Positions 24,601 to 33,812 of a DNA stretch of 57,363 nucleotides are shown piece by piece. The notes beneath the pieces were generated by a model. That model was not told the origin of the DNA. It saw only the letters and a program-made list of their open reading frames with translations, and ran no database searches. The translations under genes and the position numbers were made by a program. Source of the DNA: CAZEHS01 sp964649745 (GTDB lineage Bacteria; Bacillota; Clostridia; Peptostreptococcales; Acidaminobacteraceae); contig CAZYQI010000022.1 in assembly GCA_964649745.1 (NCBI GenBank), forward strand, positions 1 through 57,363. The letters run 5' to 3'. Each line of letters starts with the position of its first letter. Position 1 is the stretch's first letter.

Positions 24601-26622
24601 ATGAAAACAACTCCAATAAATGCACCCATGATCCTTCAGGCCGTCAGAGATTCGTTCCTGAAGCTGGATCCAAGGGTTATGGCCAGAAATCCTGTGATGT
24701 TTGTAGTAGAGGTGATTGCGGTCCTGGTGAGCGCGGTGATACTTTTGGATGCACTTCAGGGGCGCTATCAGCTCATGCTGTTTAATCTCCAGATCAATCT
24801 TTGGCTATGGATCACCCTTCTTTTCTCCAACTTTGCGGAGGCCATTGCGGAGGGCAGGGGTAAGGCTCAGGCCGAATCCCTTCGTAAGGCGCGGCAGGAA
24901 TTAACTGCAAAAAAGATAGTTGGAGAAGCGGTGGTTGCAATGCCTGCCAGTAAGCTTAAGAAGAACGATCTGGTATTTTTGGAGCCGGGAGATGTAATTC
25001 CCAGCGACGGAGAGGTTGTGGAAGGCGTGGCCTCGGTGGACGAAAGCGCCGTCACAGGAGAGTCTGCCCCGGTGATCCGGGAGGCAGGCGGAGATCGAAG
25101 CTCTGTTACAGGGGGGACCCGTGTGCTGTCCGATTGGCTTAAGGTTCGAATCGTCGCCGAGCCGGGGGAAACCTTCATCGATAAGATGATTGGGCTGGTG
25201 GAGGGGGCAAAAAGGCAGAAAACCCCCAACGAGGTGGCTCTCAATATCCTGTTGATAGGCCTTACCATTATTTTTCTCCTGGCAGTGGCAACCCTCAGCC
25301 CCATGGCCGATTATGCCAACGCCTCTATTTCTGTCCCTGTTCTGGCGGCACTGCTGGTTTGCCTTATTCCCACCACCATTGGCGGGCTTCTGAGCGCCAT
25401 TGGTATTGCCGGAATGGATCGCTTGTTGAAAAAGAACATCCTGGCCATGTCCGGTCGTGCCGCAGAGGCGGCTGGAGATGTGGATGTCATGCTTCTGGAT
25501 AAGACCGGCACCATCACCCTGGGAAACCGGGTGGCAGCAGACTTCATACCGGCCCCCTTTATTAATATCAACACCCTGGCAGGCGCTGCGCAGTACGCAT
25601 CCCTTGCCGATGAAACTCCGGAGGGCCGCAGTGTCGTCATACTGGCGAAAACCGGCTACAACATCCGCCAACGGGAAATACACGATGATCATGCCACGTT
25701 CATCCCTTTTACCGCCCAAACCCGGATGAGCGGTGTTAACATCGGACAGGAAGAAATACGAAAAGGGGCCGCGGAGGCCATTGAGCGGTATGTTCTGGCC
25801 AGGGGCGGCACCATGCCGGAAGCGGTGAGAAAAACGGTGGCAGAGATTGCGCGGTCCGGTGGAACGCCCCTGGTCGTTGCCCGGGACAGCACGGTACTGG
25901 GAGTGATTCATTTAAAGGATATCGTTAAAGGCGGCATTAAGGAACGGTTTGCCGAGCTTAGAAAGATGGGAATTAAAACCATTATGATTACAGGTGACAA
26001 TCCGTTGACAGCCGCAGCCATTGCCGCAGAGGCCGGGGTAGACGATTTTCTGGCTGAAGCCACACCGGAAAACAAACTGGATCTGATTAAAAGCTACCAG
26101 AAAAAAGGACATCTGGTCGCCATGACCGGAGACGGAACCAACGATGCCCCGGCTCTGGCACAGGCGGATGTGGGGGTGGCCATGAACAGCGGCACCCAGG
26201 CGGCGAAAGAAGCGGGCAACATGGTGGATTTGGACAGCAATCCAACCAAGCTCATCGAGATTGTAGCCGTTGGCAAGCAGCTTCTCATGACCAGGGGATC
26301 GTTGACCACCTTCAGCATCGCCAACGATGTGGCAAAGTACTTTGCAATACTGCCGGCCCTCTTTGCTGCAACCTATCCTCAAATGGAACGCCTCAACATC
26401 ATGGGCCTGCATTCTCCCGAAAGCGCTATTCTGTCAGCTGTTATGTTCAACGCCCTGATCATCGTCTTTTTGGTTCCGCTGGCGCTTAAGGGTGTTCGGT
26501 ACAGGCCCATGGGCGCCGACCGGCTGTTGACCCATAATATGCTGGTTTATGGATTGGGCGGGCTGGTGGTGCCCTTTGTGGGTATAAAGATGATCGATAT
26601 GGTGGTAGGGCTCTGGTTTTAA
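24601..26622 (+). CDS. kdpB: KdpB, P-type ATPase subunit
   Basis: The start is ATG 24601 with GAGGTG upstream (a GTG at 24592 overlaps that site). The 673-aa product is full length. P-type motifs: TGES in the actuator domain (~153), the phosphorylated Asp in DKTGTITLG (~300), KGAAEAIERY in the nucleotide domain and MTGDGTNDAPALAQADVGVA (~510). It couples ATP hydrolysis to K+ movement through KdpA. Second enzyme gene of the operon. Confidence 0.97.
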   Translation: MKTTPINAPMILQAVRDSFLKLDPRVMARNPVMFVVEVIAVLVSAVILLDALQGRYQLMLFNLQINLWLWITLLFSNFAEAIAEGRGKAQAESLRKARQELTAKKIVGEAVVAMPASKLKKNDLVFLEPGDVIPSDGEVVEGVASVDESAVTGESAPVIREAGGDRSSVTGGTRVLSDWLKVRIVAEPGETFIDKMIGLVEGAKRQKTPNEVALNILLIGLTIIFLLAVATLSPMADYANASISVPVLAALLVCLIPTTIGGLLSAIGIAGMDRLLKKNILAMSGRAAEAAGDVDVMLLDKTGTITLGNRVAADFIPAPFININTLAGAAQYASLADETPEGRSVVILAKTGYNIRQREIHDDHATFIPFTAQTRMSGVNIGQEEIRKGAAEAIERYVLARGGTMPEAVRKTVAEIARSGGTPLVVARDSTVLGVIHLKDIVKGGIKERFAELRKMGIKTIMITGDNPLTAAAIAAEAGVDDFLAEATPENKLDLIKSYQKKGHLVAMTGDGTNDAPALAQADVGVAMNSGTQAAKEAGNMVDLDSNPTKLIEIVAVGKQLLMTRGSLTTFSIANDVAKYFAILPALFAATYPQMERLNIMGLHSPESAILSAVMFNALIIVFLVPLALKGVRYRPMGADRLLTHNMLVYGLGGLVVPFVGIKMIDMVVGLWF

Positions 26623-26651
26623 TCAAATTAGGTATGAAAGGATGATTTCCC

Positions 26652-27227
26652 ATGTTAAGATATCTCAGACAAAGCGTTGCATACCTCATCGTGATGACAG
26701 TGGTGACCGGAATCCTGTATCCTCTGGTCATCACGGCGGCCTCTCAGGCGGTGTTCCCATACCGAGCCAATGGCTCACTGATTATTCGCGACCGGGTAGT
26801 TGTTGGCTCAGAACTGATTGGTCAGCTCTTCACAGGAAACCGGTATTTTCACGGAAGACCTTCTGCTGCCGGGGCTGGGTACGATGCTTCCGCTTCGGCG
26901 GGGTCCAATTACGGCCCGCTGAACCCAGAGCTTCTGAAACGTGTTCAAAAAGATGCGGGGGCAATTCGTGAGCGGGAAGGCGTACCCTCGGAGACACCAC
27001 TCCCCACCGACAGCGTCCTGGGGTCCGCCAGTGGACTGGACCCTCACATCAGCCTCCAATATGCTCTGATGCAAGGACCACGGGTTGCGGCCCAAAGGGG
27101 ACTGCATCCGGACCAGGTAACGGCAGTCATATACCAGCAGGCGGAGAAGCAGCTTTATGGCATTCCTCAGGCCCCCCTGGTCAACGTTTTGAAGCTTAAT
27201 CTTGCATTGGATGCAATGGAGGGGTAA
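26652..27227 (+). CDS. kdpC: KdpC subunit of the potassium pump
   Basis: 191 aa; start ATG 26652 with AAAGGATGA upstream. It has one N-terminal membrane helix (VAYLIVMTVVTGILYPLVIT), then the extracytoplasmic domain with GQLFTGNRYFHGRPSAAG, GSNYGPLNP, LPTDSVLGSASGLDPHIS and ending LNLALD. These are signature stretches of KdpC, which holds the complex together and raises its K+ affinity. Confidence 0.96.
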   Translation: MLRYLRQSVAYLIVMTVVTGILYPLVITAASQAVFPYRANGSLIIRDRVVVGSELIGQLFTGNRYFHGRPSAAGAGYDASASAGSNYGPLNPELLKRVQKDAGAIREREGVPSETPLPTDSVLGSASGLDPHISLQYALMQGPRVAAQRGLHPDQVTAVIYQQAEKQLYGIPQAPLVNVLKLNLALDAMEG

Positions 27228-27239
27228 AGGAGAATTTAT

Positions 27240-29924
27240 ATGACGGAAGTGAAGCGGGCGGATCCGGATGCATTGCTGGCAAGCATTGAAAATGAGAATC
27301 GCGGAACGCTTACGGTGTTTCTGGGGGCGGCGGCTGGAGTAGGCAAAACCTATGCGATGCTGGAAGCGGCGCAGGAATTGTTGCGGATGAACAGCAGCGT
27401 GGTGATTGGGTGGATTGACACCCATGGCAGAAAGGACACGGAAGCCCTGCTGACAGGAATCCCCGCCGTTCCTCCTCTTGAACTGCGTTATCGGGGGAGC
27501 AGCTTCAACGAGTTGGATGTAGATCGTCTCATTGCGGCCAGGCCTCAGGTGGCGATCATTGATGAACTGGCACATACCAACGTGTCTGGATCACGGCACA
27601 AGAAACGCTATCAGGATATTGAAGATGTTCTGAATGCCGGAATAGACGTTTATACCGCTCTGAATATACAGCATTTGGAAAGTCTTAATGATATGGTGAT
27701 GCAGATTACAGAGATTCGGATGCGTGAAACCGTTCCCGACAGCTTTATTGAGCACGCACAGATAAAGCTGATTGACCTGACACCGGAGGATTTGATCGAG
27801 CGTCTTAAGGAAGGAAAGGTCTACGTGCCGGATCAGGCGCAAGAGGCAATTAAGAAGTTCTTCAGACCCGGGAATCTCAGTGCGCTGCGGGAAATGTCCC
27901 TGCGGTACACGGCTCAGCATGTGGTCAACAAGCTGGAGACGTATATGAAGGCTCATGCCATCGACGGTCCATGGCCGGTGGGTGAACGGATTTTGGTATG
28001 TCTGAACAATCTTAGCAGTGCCCCGGCCCTGTTACGGGCCGGGAGGCGCCTGTCAGATGCCCTTCACGGTTCCCTTGTGGCAGCTTATCTTGAGTCGGAC
28101 TGGGACGACGAGCAGGGTGCGGAAAGGGGATCAATGCTGAAGGATACCGCCCGTCTGGCGGAAGAGCTTGGCATTGAAATGGTACCAACATCGGCCTCCA
28201 GAGCTTCCGAGGCCTTTTTAAACCTGGCTAGGGAAAAAAACATAACCCATATGGTAGTCTGTTATCCCAAGCGATTCAGCATCCGGGAAATGCTTTCCGA
28301 AAACACAGCTCTTGAATTGATCAAGAACCCCTACAACATCAATGTACATGTTGTGACCGGCGATGAATCCAAGAATACCGTATCCCGAGGCTTTAAAGAC
28401 ACATCCGACAGAATACTGCTTGCTCCTATGAGCGTAGCCTTCTGTATCTTAATGGGGATAACGGGAATAGGGCTTCTTTTCTCAAAAGTGATCGGTGAGG
28501 TGAATCTGGCACTGCTGTATTTGCTGCCGGTTATTTACTCCGCCTTAAAGGGGGGCCGACGTCAGTCCTTTATCACTGCGGTTCTCTGCATGCTAATCTT
28601 TGACTATCTGTTTATTATGCCCTATTTCAGCTTTTCTGTTTCGGACATCCGCTACATGCTGAGTTTTTTTGTCTTTACCTTTGTAGGGACGGTCATCGGC
28701 ACCATTACATCCCGGCTCAATCGACAGATTCAAATCACCCGCCAGCGGGAGAAGCGTATTGCAGCCCTCTTTTCCATCAGTAAAAAAATATCGGGAACCA
28801 GCTCCTTGGAAATGATGCTGGATGCCATCTGTCTCAGTATCTCAGAGATTGTACGGGGGGATACGCTTTTCCTTGTTCCGGACTCTGAGGGGCTTTTAAC
28901 CGTCGTATCCCAAAACAGCGACCGCTTGGATGCGTCCTTTGACAGCTATGAAGGAGCCGTTGCGGCGTGGGCCTTTTCCCAGAAACAGCCCGCCGGTCGG
29001 GATACCATGACCCTCAGCGGCGCCAGCGGACACTATATCCCCCTGCTGATAAATGAGGAGTGTCAGGGTGTTCTGGGAATATTCCCAAGAGAGAGCGGGA
29101 AGGATCAACTGGCTGCGCACCGGGATTTTCTTAGCACCGTTTCCCGTCTGGCGGCCACCGCCATCGCTCGGGTCATGCTGACCAGAAAAGCCGAAGAGGC
29201 CCACCTTTTGAAGGAATCGGATAAACTCCATTCCGCCATTCTGAATTCTGTATCCCATGATCTGCATACCCCGCTTACCTCCATCATCGGGAGCGTAAGC
29301 AGTCTTTTAAAGGATAAGACCCTGTATACCGCTGAGGATGAGCGGGAGCTGTTATTAACCATTGAACACGAAGCTGTGCGCATGAACAGGCTGGTCAACA
29401 ACCTGTTGGATATGACGCGGCTTGAAAGCGGAACCGTGGAGTTGAAAAAACAGTGGTGCGACCTGGAGGAGATTTTAAGAGCCTCCATTGCGGAAGTAGA
29501 ACCAAAGCGAGGGTCAAGGCACATTTTGGTTTCCGTTCAGGAATTTTTTCCGCTTTTTTATTGCGATTATGTCCTTGTCAGCCAGGTAATCACCAACCTT
29601 CTGGATAACGCCATCAAATATTCCCCCGACGGCACGGCCGTTACCATCACCGCGGAGGCCGACGAGGGCCGCATTTACATGAGTCTGTATAATGAAACTG
29701 ACGCCGCCGACACCCTGGACACGGAACGCATTTTCGACAAGTTCTACAGGGGAGACAGCAGCAGACGCATTGTGGGCAGCGGTCTGGGGCTCTCCATTTG
29801 CAAGGGATTTGTGGAGGTTCACGGAGGCCAAATCAGTGCACAGAAAATAAACCACAGTGGGCTTCGCATTACCGTAGTGCTGCCAATACATGATAAAATG
29901 AAACGTGCGATACACGATAAATGA
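27240..29924 (+). CDS. kdpD: KdpD, potassium/turgor sensor histidine kinase
   Basis: 894 aa; start ATG 27240 behind AAAGGAG, 12 bases after kdpC. Domains in order: cytoplasmic KdpD domain with Walker A GAAAGVGKTY (~28-37) and DELAHTN; universal-stress-protein-like domain (~250-370); four membrane segments (~400-500); GAF-like domain (~510-640); HisKA with SVSHDLHTPLTS (His ~673); HATPase with NLLDNAIKYSPDG and GLGLSICKGF. A full-length, complete sensor that phosphorylates KdpE when K+ is scarce. Being downstream of its target genes in the same run, it allows autoregulation. Confidence 0.96.
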   Translation: MTEVKRADPDALLASIENENRGTLTVFLGAAAGVGKTYAMLEAAQELLRMNSSVVIGWIDTHGRKDTEALLTGIPAVPPLELRYRGSSFNELDVDRLIAARPQVAIIDELAHTNVSGSRHKKRYQDIEDVLNAGIDVYTALNIQHLESLNDMVMQITEIRMRETVPDSFIEHAQIKLIDLTPEDLIERLKEGKVYVPDQAQEAIKKFFRPGNLSALREMSLRYTAQHVVNKLETYMKAHAIDGPWPVGERILVCLNNLSSAPALLRAGRRLSDALHGSLVAAYLESDWDDEQGAERGSMLKDTARLAEELGIEMVPTSASRASEAFLNLAREKNITHMVVCYPKRFSIREMLSENTALELIKNPYNINVHVVTGDESKNTVSRGFKDTSDRILLAPMSVAFCILMGITGIGLLFSKVIGEVNLALLYLLPVIYSALKGGRRQSFITAVLCMLIFDYLFIMPYFSFSVSDIRYMLSFFVFTFVGTVIGTITSRLNRQIQITRQREKRIAALFSISKKISGTSSLEMMLDAICLSISEIVRGDTLFLVPDSEGLLTVVSQNSDRLDASFDSYEGAVAAWAFSQKQPAGRDTMTLSGASGHYIPLLINEECQGVLGIFPRESGKDQLAAHRDFLSTVSRLAATAIARVMLTRKAEEAHLLKESDKLHSAILNSVSHDLHTPLTSIIGSVSSLLKDKTLYTAEDERELLLTIEHEAVRMNRLVNNLLDMTRLESGTVELKKQWCDLEEILRASIAEVEPKRGSRHILVSVQEFFPLFYCDYVLVSQVITNLLDNAIKYSPDGTAVTITAEADEGRIYMSLYNETDAADTLDTERIFDKFYRGDSSRRIVGSGLGLSICKGFVEVHGGQISAQKINHSGLRITVVLPIHDKMKRAIHDK

Positions 29925-29935
29925 AAGGGTAAACC

Positions 29936-30619
29936 ATGCATACACATTCTGCCTGCATCCTGGTAATTGATGATGAGCCTCAGATCCGAAAGCTCTTTCG
30001 GATTTCGCTCCGCGCCCACGGCTATGACGTGCGTGAGGCGGAGAACGGCCAAAGCGGCATTGACGCGGTGGCTTTGCATCGGCCTGATCTCATTCTTTTG
30101 GATATGGGTCTGCCGGATATCAGCGGCATAGAAGTTATTCGCACAATTCGGGAATGGAGTGAGATTCCGATCATCATTGTCTCTGTTCAAGAAAAAGAAA
30201 ACGATAAGATAATGGCCTTAGACAGCGGCGCCAACGACTACGTGGTGAAGCCCTTTGGGATTGGTGAGCTTTTGGCCCGGATTCGCACAGCCCTCCGTTA
30301 TTCGGCAAAATCCGAAGAGAAGCCTGAACTGGTCCTGGGAGAGCTGCATATCGATTTTACGCACCGTCGTGTTTTGCTCCAGGGCAAAGAGGTACGGCTC
30401 ACGCCGATAGAATATGATATCTTAAGGCTTCTGGCGATTAATCACGGAAAGGTCCTGACTCAAAAATACCTGCTGGAAACCGTATGGGGCAAGGAGTATG
30501 AGGGAGAATCCCAGTACCTTCGGGTCTATGTCGGCCAGCTACGCAAAAAACTGGAGGCGGATTCGGCGCATCCGGTACACATTTTAACAGAACCAGGGAT
30601 TGGCTTCCGTTTGATATGA
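29936..30619 (+). CDS. kdpE: KdpE, OmpR-family response regulator
   Basis: 227 aa; start ATG 29936, 11 bases after kdpD. The receiver domain has the acidic pair DDEP, phospho-acceptor Asp in ILLDMGLPDISG, and Lys in VVKPFGIGEL. The C-terminal winged helix carries RLTPIEYDILRLLAINHGKV and YLRVYVGQLRKKLE, as in OmpR/KdpE. It should bind the site near 22652. A terminator follows at once. Confidence 0.96.
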   Translation: MHTHSACILVIDDEPQIRKLFRISLRAHGYDVREAENGQSGIDAVALHRPDLILLDMGLPDISGIEVIRTIREWSEIPIIIVSVQEKENDKIMALDSGANDYVVKPFGIGELLARIRTALRYSAKSEEKPELVLGELHIDFTHRRVLLQGKEVRLTPIEYDILRLLAINHGKVLTQKYLLETVWGKEYEGESQYLRVYVGQLRKKLEADSAHPVHILTEPGIGFRLI

Positions 30620-30621
30620 AA

Positions 30622-30680
30622 AACCGGCTGTGGCAGATTACAACAGGAGTTGTCTGCTACAGCCGGTTAGATTCAATTTT
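30622..30680 (+). terminator. Intrinsic terminator of the kdp operon
   Basis: A long hairpin (AACCGGCTGT-G-GCAGA with TCTGC-T-ACAGCCGGTT, 30622-30668) begins 2 bases after the kdpE stop, followed by a loose T-rich tail. Confidence 0.85.
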
Positions 30681-30808
30681 TAATACTATTCAGAGTATAG
30701 GAGATGCCATAGGTAGCATTGCCGGATGCGAGGCCGTATCCTGCATCTTATCCGAAGAGCTCGGAGGTGTTTCCTCCACGGGATTTAGGAGAAAAGAGCG
30801 GAATTTGA

Positions 30809-30814
30809 TATAAT
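30809..30814 (+). promoter_or_regulatory. Extended -10 promoter element
   Basis: TGATATAAT (TG-N-TATAAT; hexamer 30809-30814) lies ~40 bases before the start of the membrane-protein gene at 30855. No good -35 hexamer at 17 bp. Confidence 0.45.
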
Positions 30815-30854
30815 AATCGTACGATATATATTCCCAATTAGAAGGGTTTTATTC

Positions 30855-32177
30855 ATGAGTATACGGGCGGGTGGTATTATGATCATTCTGAAGCGCTTTG
30901 AATATGAAACATTAGAACTGGAAGAGAAACTGAGCGGCATCTTTCGGGAACAGCATCAGGCCATCGTTCAGAACCACATGGGCAATTCTCCCTTTTCTCT
31001 CTCCCGGTATGTACGCCGTGTGTCCGCAACCATCTGGAATCAGGAACAGACACGGAATTTCAGTCAGGGTAAAAGGGATCTGGGGGATCCTGAAAAAGTG
31101 CAGGCTGAGATTCTTGAAGAAGTAAGAGCCGTCGTATCAGACTATGGAACATTATCCCTTTGCGGATTACGCCTCCTGTTGTCGGTGGTGGCCATATGGC
31201 TTCTGCTTCAGACCGCTATAGACCTGCGCCCCAATCTCACAATGATCATGTCCCTGGTACTGATAAGTGTTGTTGTTTATCCCATTGTGGTGTACCGCTT
31301 TTGGAACAATAGGGTGGTACACCCCTTCAAGGATATGAAGCTTATTCTTGGAATATCAGGGGCATTGGTGGCAGGATCGGCAATGTTCTGGCTAAGTCAG
31401 ATGGGAGAGCTCAGTCTCCTGCTGCAGGGGAGTATGCAGATACGTTTCAATCTGACAGGATTCCTGATTTTATTCAATACAGCAGTGGTCCTTTCATTCA
31501 TCATCCATTACCGGATAACGAACCAATTTACAGAGGTTTATACAGAATACAAGGAACGCTTGATTTACATGAGTTCATTGAACGCAGAGGCAAGGGAGCA
31601 GATCAGCAGATTACTGCAAGCATTGGATCCGATACCGCTTAAGACACATACGAAGCGAAAATTGAAGCGGTTGTTGATAACGGCGTTCCAAGAATCGGGT
31701 GCTGTTTCAGACGGGTGGGTAAGGGCATTCATAAGACGCGATTGCATAGATATGAACTGGATATACTGGTCTGGAACGGTGGTGCAATGGACCTTTCTGA
31801 TTTTGTTAGGGTCAAAGCTTGTTTGGGCCTTGGATAGCGGTTTGATGGTTTCTGCCGATTATTTTCGTCAGGAGCTTACCACTGGCATGGTTTTGGGGGC
31901 TTTGTCCATATGCGGAGCGGTTCTTTGCCCATTGAATCACGGTTTTCGGAATCTGCTTTATCAAGGAACATCCTTTTCGTTGAAGGATGCGTGGCTACTT
32001 ATTTGCCTGATCTCTCTTTGTATCTCCCTGATTTTGTTTTCAGGTCTGATTCCCTCACGATTTATATGGGGATTTCCTGTGAATCCGGCTCCAAATCCAT
32101 GGAGTTTCCTCTTGCTGATGACTCTGATTGCAATTGTTCAATTTATTAAGAACGATCCGCGGTTTGCCAGTGAATAG
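30855..32177 (+). CDS. Polytopic membrane protein of unknown function
   Basis: Probable start ATG 30855 with AGAAGGG 7 bases upstream; ATG 30879 behind GGGTGG is an alternative. 440 aa. The first ~95 residues are soluble and charged. Then about eight membrane segments appear in two groups of four (residues ~95-225 and ~305-435), separated by a cytoplasmic charged segment of ~80 residues (EYKERLIYMSSLNAEAREQI...HTKRKLKRLL). I do not recognise the family. It stands alone between two terminators. Confidence 0.7.
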   Translation: MSIRAGGIMIILKRFEYETLELEEKLSGIFREQHQAIVQNHMGNSPFSLSRYVRRVSATIWNQEQTRNFSQGKRDLGDPEKVQAEILEEVRAVVSDYGTLSLCGLRLLLSVVAIWLLLQTAIDLRPNLTMIMSLVLISVVVYPIVVYRFWNNRVVHPFKDMKLILGISGALVAGSAMFWLSQMGELSLLLQGSMQIRFNLTGFLILFNTAVVLSFIIHYRITNQFTEVYTEYKERLIYMSSLNAEAREQISRLLQALDPIPLKTHTKRKLKRLLITAFQESGAVSDGWVRAFIRRDCIDMNWIYWSGTVVQWTFLILLGSKLVWALDSGLMVSADYFRQELTTGMVLGALSICGAVLCPLNHGFRNLLYQGTSFSLKDAWLLICLISLCISLILFSGLIPSRFIWGFPVNPAPNPWSFLLLMTLIAIVQFIKNDPRFASE

Positions 32178-32190
32178 AAAAATATAAAAG

Positions 32191-32239
32191 AAGGGATCGT
32201 CTCAAGTCAGGAAGTGTTTCCCTGGTGAGACGATCCCTT
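32191..32239. terminator. Bidirectional intrinsic terminator
   Basis: AAGGGATCGTCTCA (32191-32204) and TGAGACGATCCCTT (32226-32239) form a perfect 14-bp stem with an inner TCAGG/CCTGG helix. It has A-rich and T-rich flanks and serves the convergent genes on both sides. Confidence 0.85.
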
Positions 32240-32248
32240 ATTGCGTTG

Positions 32249-32752
32249 TTATGCGTTGGCACCGCAGCATTTTTTGTATTTCTTACCGCTGCCGCAGGAG
32301 CAGGGGTCGTTTCGGCCGATCTTGTTTTCATTGCGCACAGTCTTAGACGCACGCCACGCCTTTTGAATCTCCTGACGTTTCTCAACAGGGAGAACCTCGT
32401 CCCATTGAGACAGCTCGTAAAGCCATTCGGCTTTGGCCTCGTACATATTGAAAAGCAGTTTTTCAAAATCAATCTTCAGTTCAATTTCTGTCTCCTCGGT
32501 GAAGGTATCAAGAGGAAGTTCCGCTTCAAGGCTGGTGTTGATTCCGTCCAGGAAGCCCAGAAAGGTTACACTGTCCATCTCGAACTTTTCTGCCAGAGCC
32601 TTTACAGTACCGGTGGGAACCGTTTTATGGTCTCCAAGGATCTCAATGTAGTTGTTTTTCTCCAGTTGGAAGTAATCTGTCCAGAACTCCTGCGTCTCTT
32701 TCTCGCCCCGTTCAGTGTTGGCAATCTCCTGCCATTTTTCAAAAAGGTTCAT
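32249..32752 (-). CDS. SEC-C motif protein
   Basis: The start is the ATG at 32752 (reverse strand) with AAGGATGA upstream; earlier in-frame ATGs would add ~10 residues. 167 aa. The C-terminus is a complete SEC-C zinc motif, GRNDPCSCGSGKKYKKCC, as found at the end of SecA and in many small proteins. The rest is acidic and helical (KWQEIANTE..., LAEKFEMDSVTFLGFLDGI) and has no assigned function. Convergent with the membrane protein gene. Confidence 0.85.
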   Translation of the reverse strand: MNLFEKWQEIANTERGEKETQEFWTDYFQLEKNNYIEILGDHKTVPTGTVKALAEKFEMDSVTFLGFLDGINTSLEAELPLDTFTEETEIELKIDFEKLLFNMYEAKAEWLYELSQWDEVLPVEKRQEIQKAWRASKTVRNENKIGRNDPCSCGSGKKYKKCCGANA

Positions 32753-32815
32753 CGTTATCATCCTTTCGTATCCGCTGTTCAATCAAATCCCAAACAGTAT
32801 ACCACACTCCCGTGG

Positions 32816-33418
32816 TTACTTCAAAAGGTTATACAGGAACGGCACAAGAATGGGTACCAGGCTGCTGAGCAGAGCGCCGTTCACAAAGGATACCACAACA
32901 ATCTCAGGACTTGTTGCCCGGGAGATGATGGGAAGGGTGGTATCCATGGAGGTGGCGCCGGCGGGGGCGATGGCCGTCCAGTGGTTAAATCGGGAGGCCA
33001 GTATCGGAATCAGCATGATGGCCAGAAGCTCCCGGAATATATTTGTCAGGAATGCAATGGCGCCAGCCTCAGCACTATGGAGATTGGAGAGCAGTATACC
33101 GGACAGACTGTACCAACCGAATCCGGAAGCGATGGGGAGGCTCAGGGACAGCGGCATTCCGGTGAGAAGTCCTCCCACGATTCCGCCGACCCAGCTTCCC
33201 AGGATTATACCCAGGGGGACAAGAAACAGAACGCGGCCATGACTGCGTATATCTCTAAGGACGCCCTTGTTGCGGCCAAGATCAATTCCGATCAGGAACA
33301 GAAGGATGTTCAGCGCCACGGTGATTAAAGATTCAGAGTATTGAAGAGCGGATTCGGGTATCAGAAACCTGCCGGCAAGAATCCCGGCGATGACTGCGGC
33401 AAAAATCTTAAGGGTCAT
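32816..33418 (-). CDS. LysO-type lysine exporter, C-terminal half (DUF340 family)
   Basis: 200 aa with about six membrane segments. Motifs of the LysO/YbjE family: LFLIGIDLGRNKGVLRDI near the N-terminus, SGFGWYSLSGILLSN and LRELLAIM-like NIFRELLAIMLIP, APAGATSMDTTLP, VVVSFVNGALLSSLVPILVP. In E. coli LysO is one ~299-aa protein; here the N-terminal part is a separate upstream gene overlapping by 4 bases. The two products presumably assemble into the exporter that removes excess lysine. Confidence 0.85.
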   Translation of the reverse strand: MTLKIFAAVIAGILAGRFLIPESALQYSESLITVALNILLFLIGIDLGRNKGVLRDIRSHGRVLFLVPLGIILGSWVGGIVGGLLTGMPLSLSLPIASGFGWYSLSGILLSNLHSAEAGAIAFLTNIFRELLAIMLIPILASRFNHWTAIAPAGATSMDTTLPIISRATSPEIVVVSFVNGALLSSLVPILVPFLYNLLK

Positions 33419-33696
33419 TGCTGCCCACCCCCTTTGCCAAGGCGACGGGTGAAAAGATACACCGCCGTGATGCTGAAGAAGGTTGTGAGCCCAGCATAAA
33501 CCAACGCCTTATAGCCCAGAGTACTCAGCTGGCTCAGCAGGTTCCTGTCCAGCCCCATGGAAAGCCCCATCACGAAAAGCAGCAGGATGACTCCCGCCGA
33601 TTGCAGTTTTCCAAGCAGTGCTACCTGGTGATCGTTCATCGGGATGGTGGCACCCACAAGAACGCCAAGAGCCATAAATAGTATGATTGTCCACAT
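33415..33696 (-). CDS. LysO-type lysine exporter, N-terminal half
   Basis: 93 aa with three membrane segments: WTIILFMALGVLVGATI, SAGVILLLFVMGLSMG, and ALVYAGLTTFFSITAVYLF. GLSMGLDRNLLSQL matches the start of LysO proteins. Start ATG at 33696 behind GGAGGGAT (reverse strand). Stop and start of the two halves overlap as ATGA, so they are translationally coupled. No lysine (L-box) riboswitch is seen in the short divergent region. Confidence 0.82.
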   Translation of the reverse strand: MWTIILFMALGVLVGATIPMNDHQVALLGKLQSAGVILLLFVMGLSMGLDRNLLSQLSTLGYKALVYAGLTTFFSITAVYLFTRRLGKGGGQQ

Positions 33697-33812
33697 GACA
33701 GATCCCTCCGGGATGAAATGAAGCGTATTCCTTCAGACCGCTTAATGATATCCCAAATAGGAGGATGGGAAAAGCGCTTTTTTCTGTGATACAATGAAGA
33801 GAGGTGGGTAAA

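Noticed and set aside
24901..25911. A 336-codon minus-strand frame within kdpB
   Set aside because: Shadow of a well-conserved P-type ATPase gene; no RBS or motif.
30616..30813. Small plus-strand frame after kdpE
   Set aside because: It is the kdp terminator read as protein.
32225..33328. A 367-codon plus-strand open frame
   Set aside because: It lies antisense to the SEC-C and LysO-type genes, crosses a strong terminator, and has low-complexity composition with no family match; the minus-strand genes have RBSs and clear motifs.
33697..33812. Lysine riboswitch before the LysO-type genes
   Set aside because: Only ~110 bp separate the divergent genes and none of the conserved L-box elements were seen.
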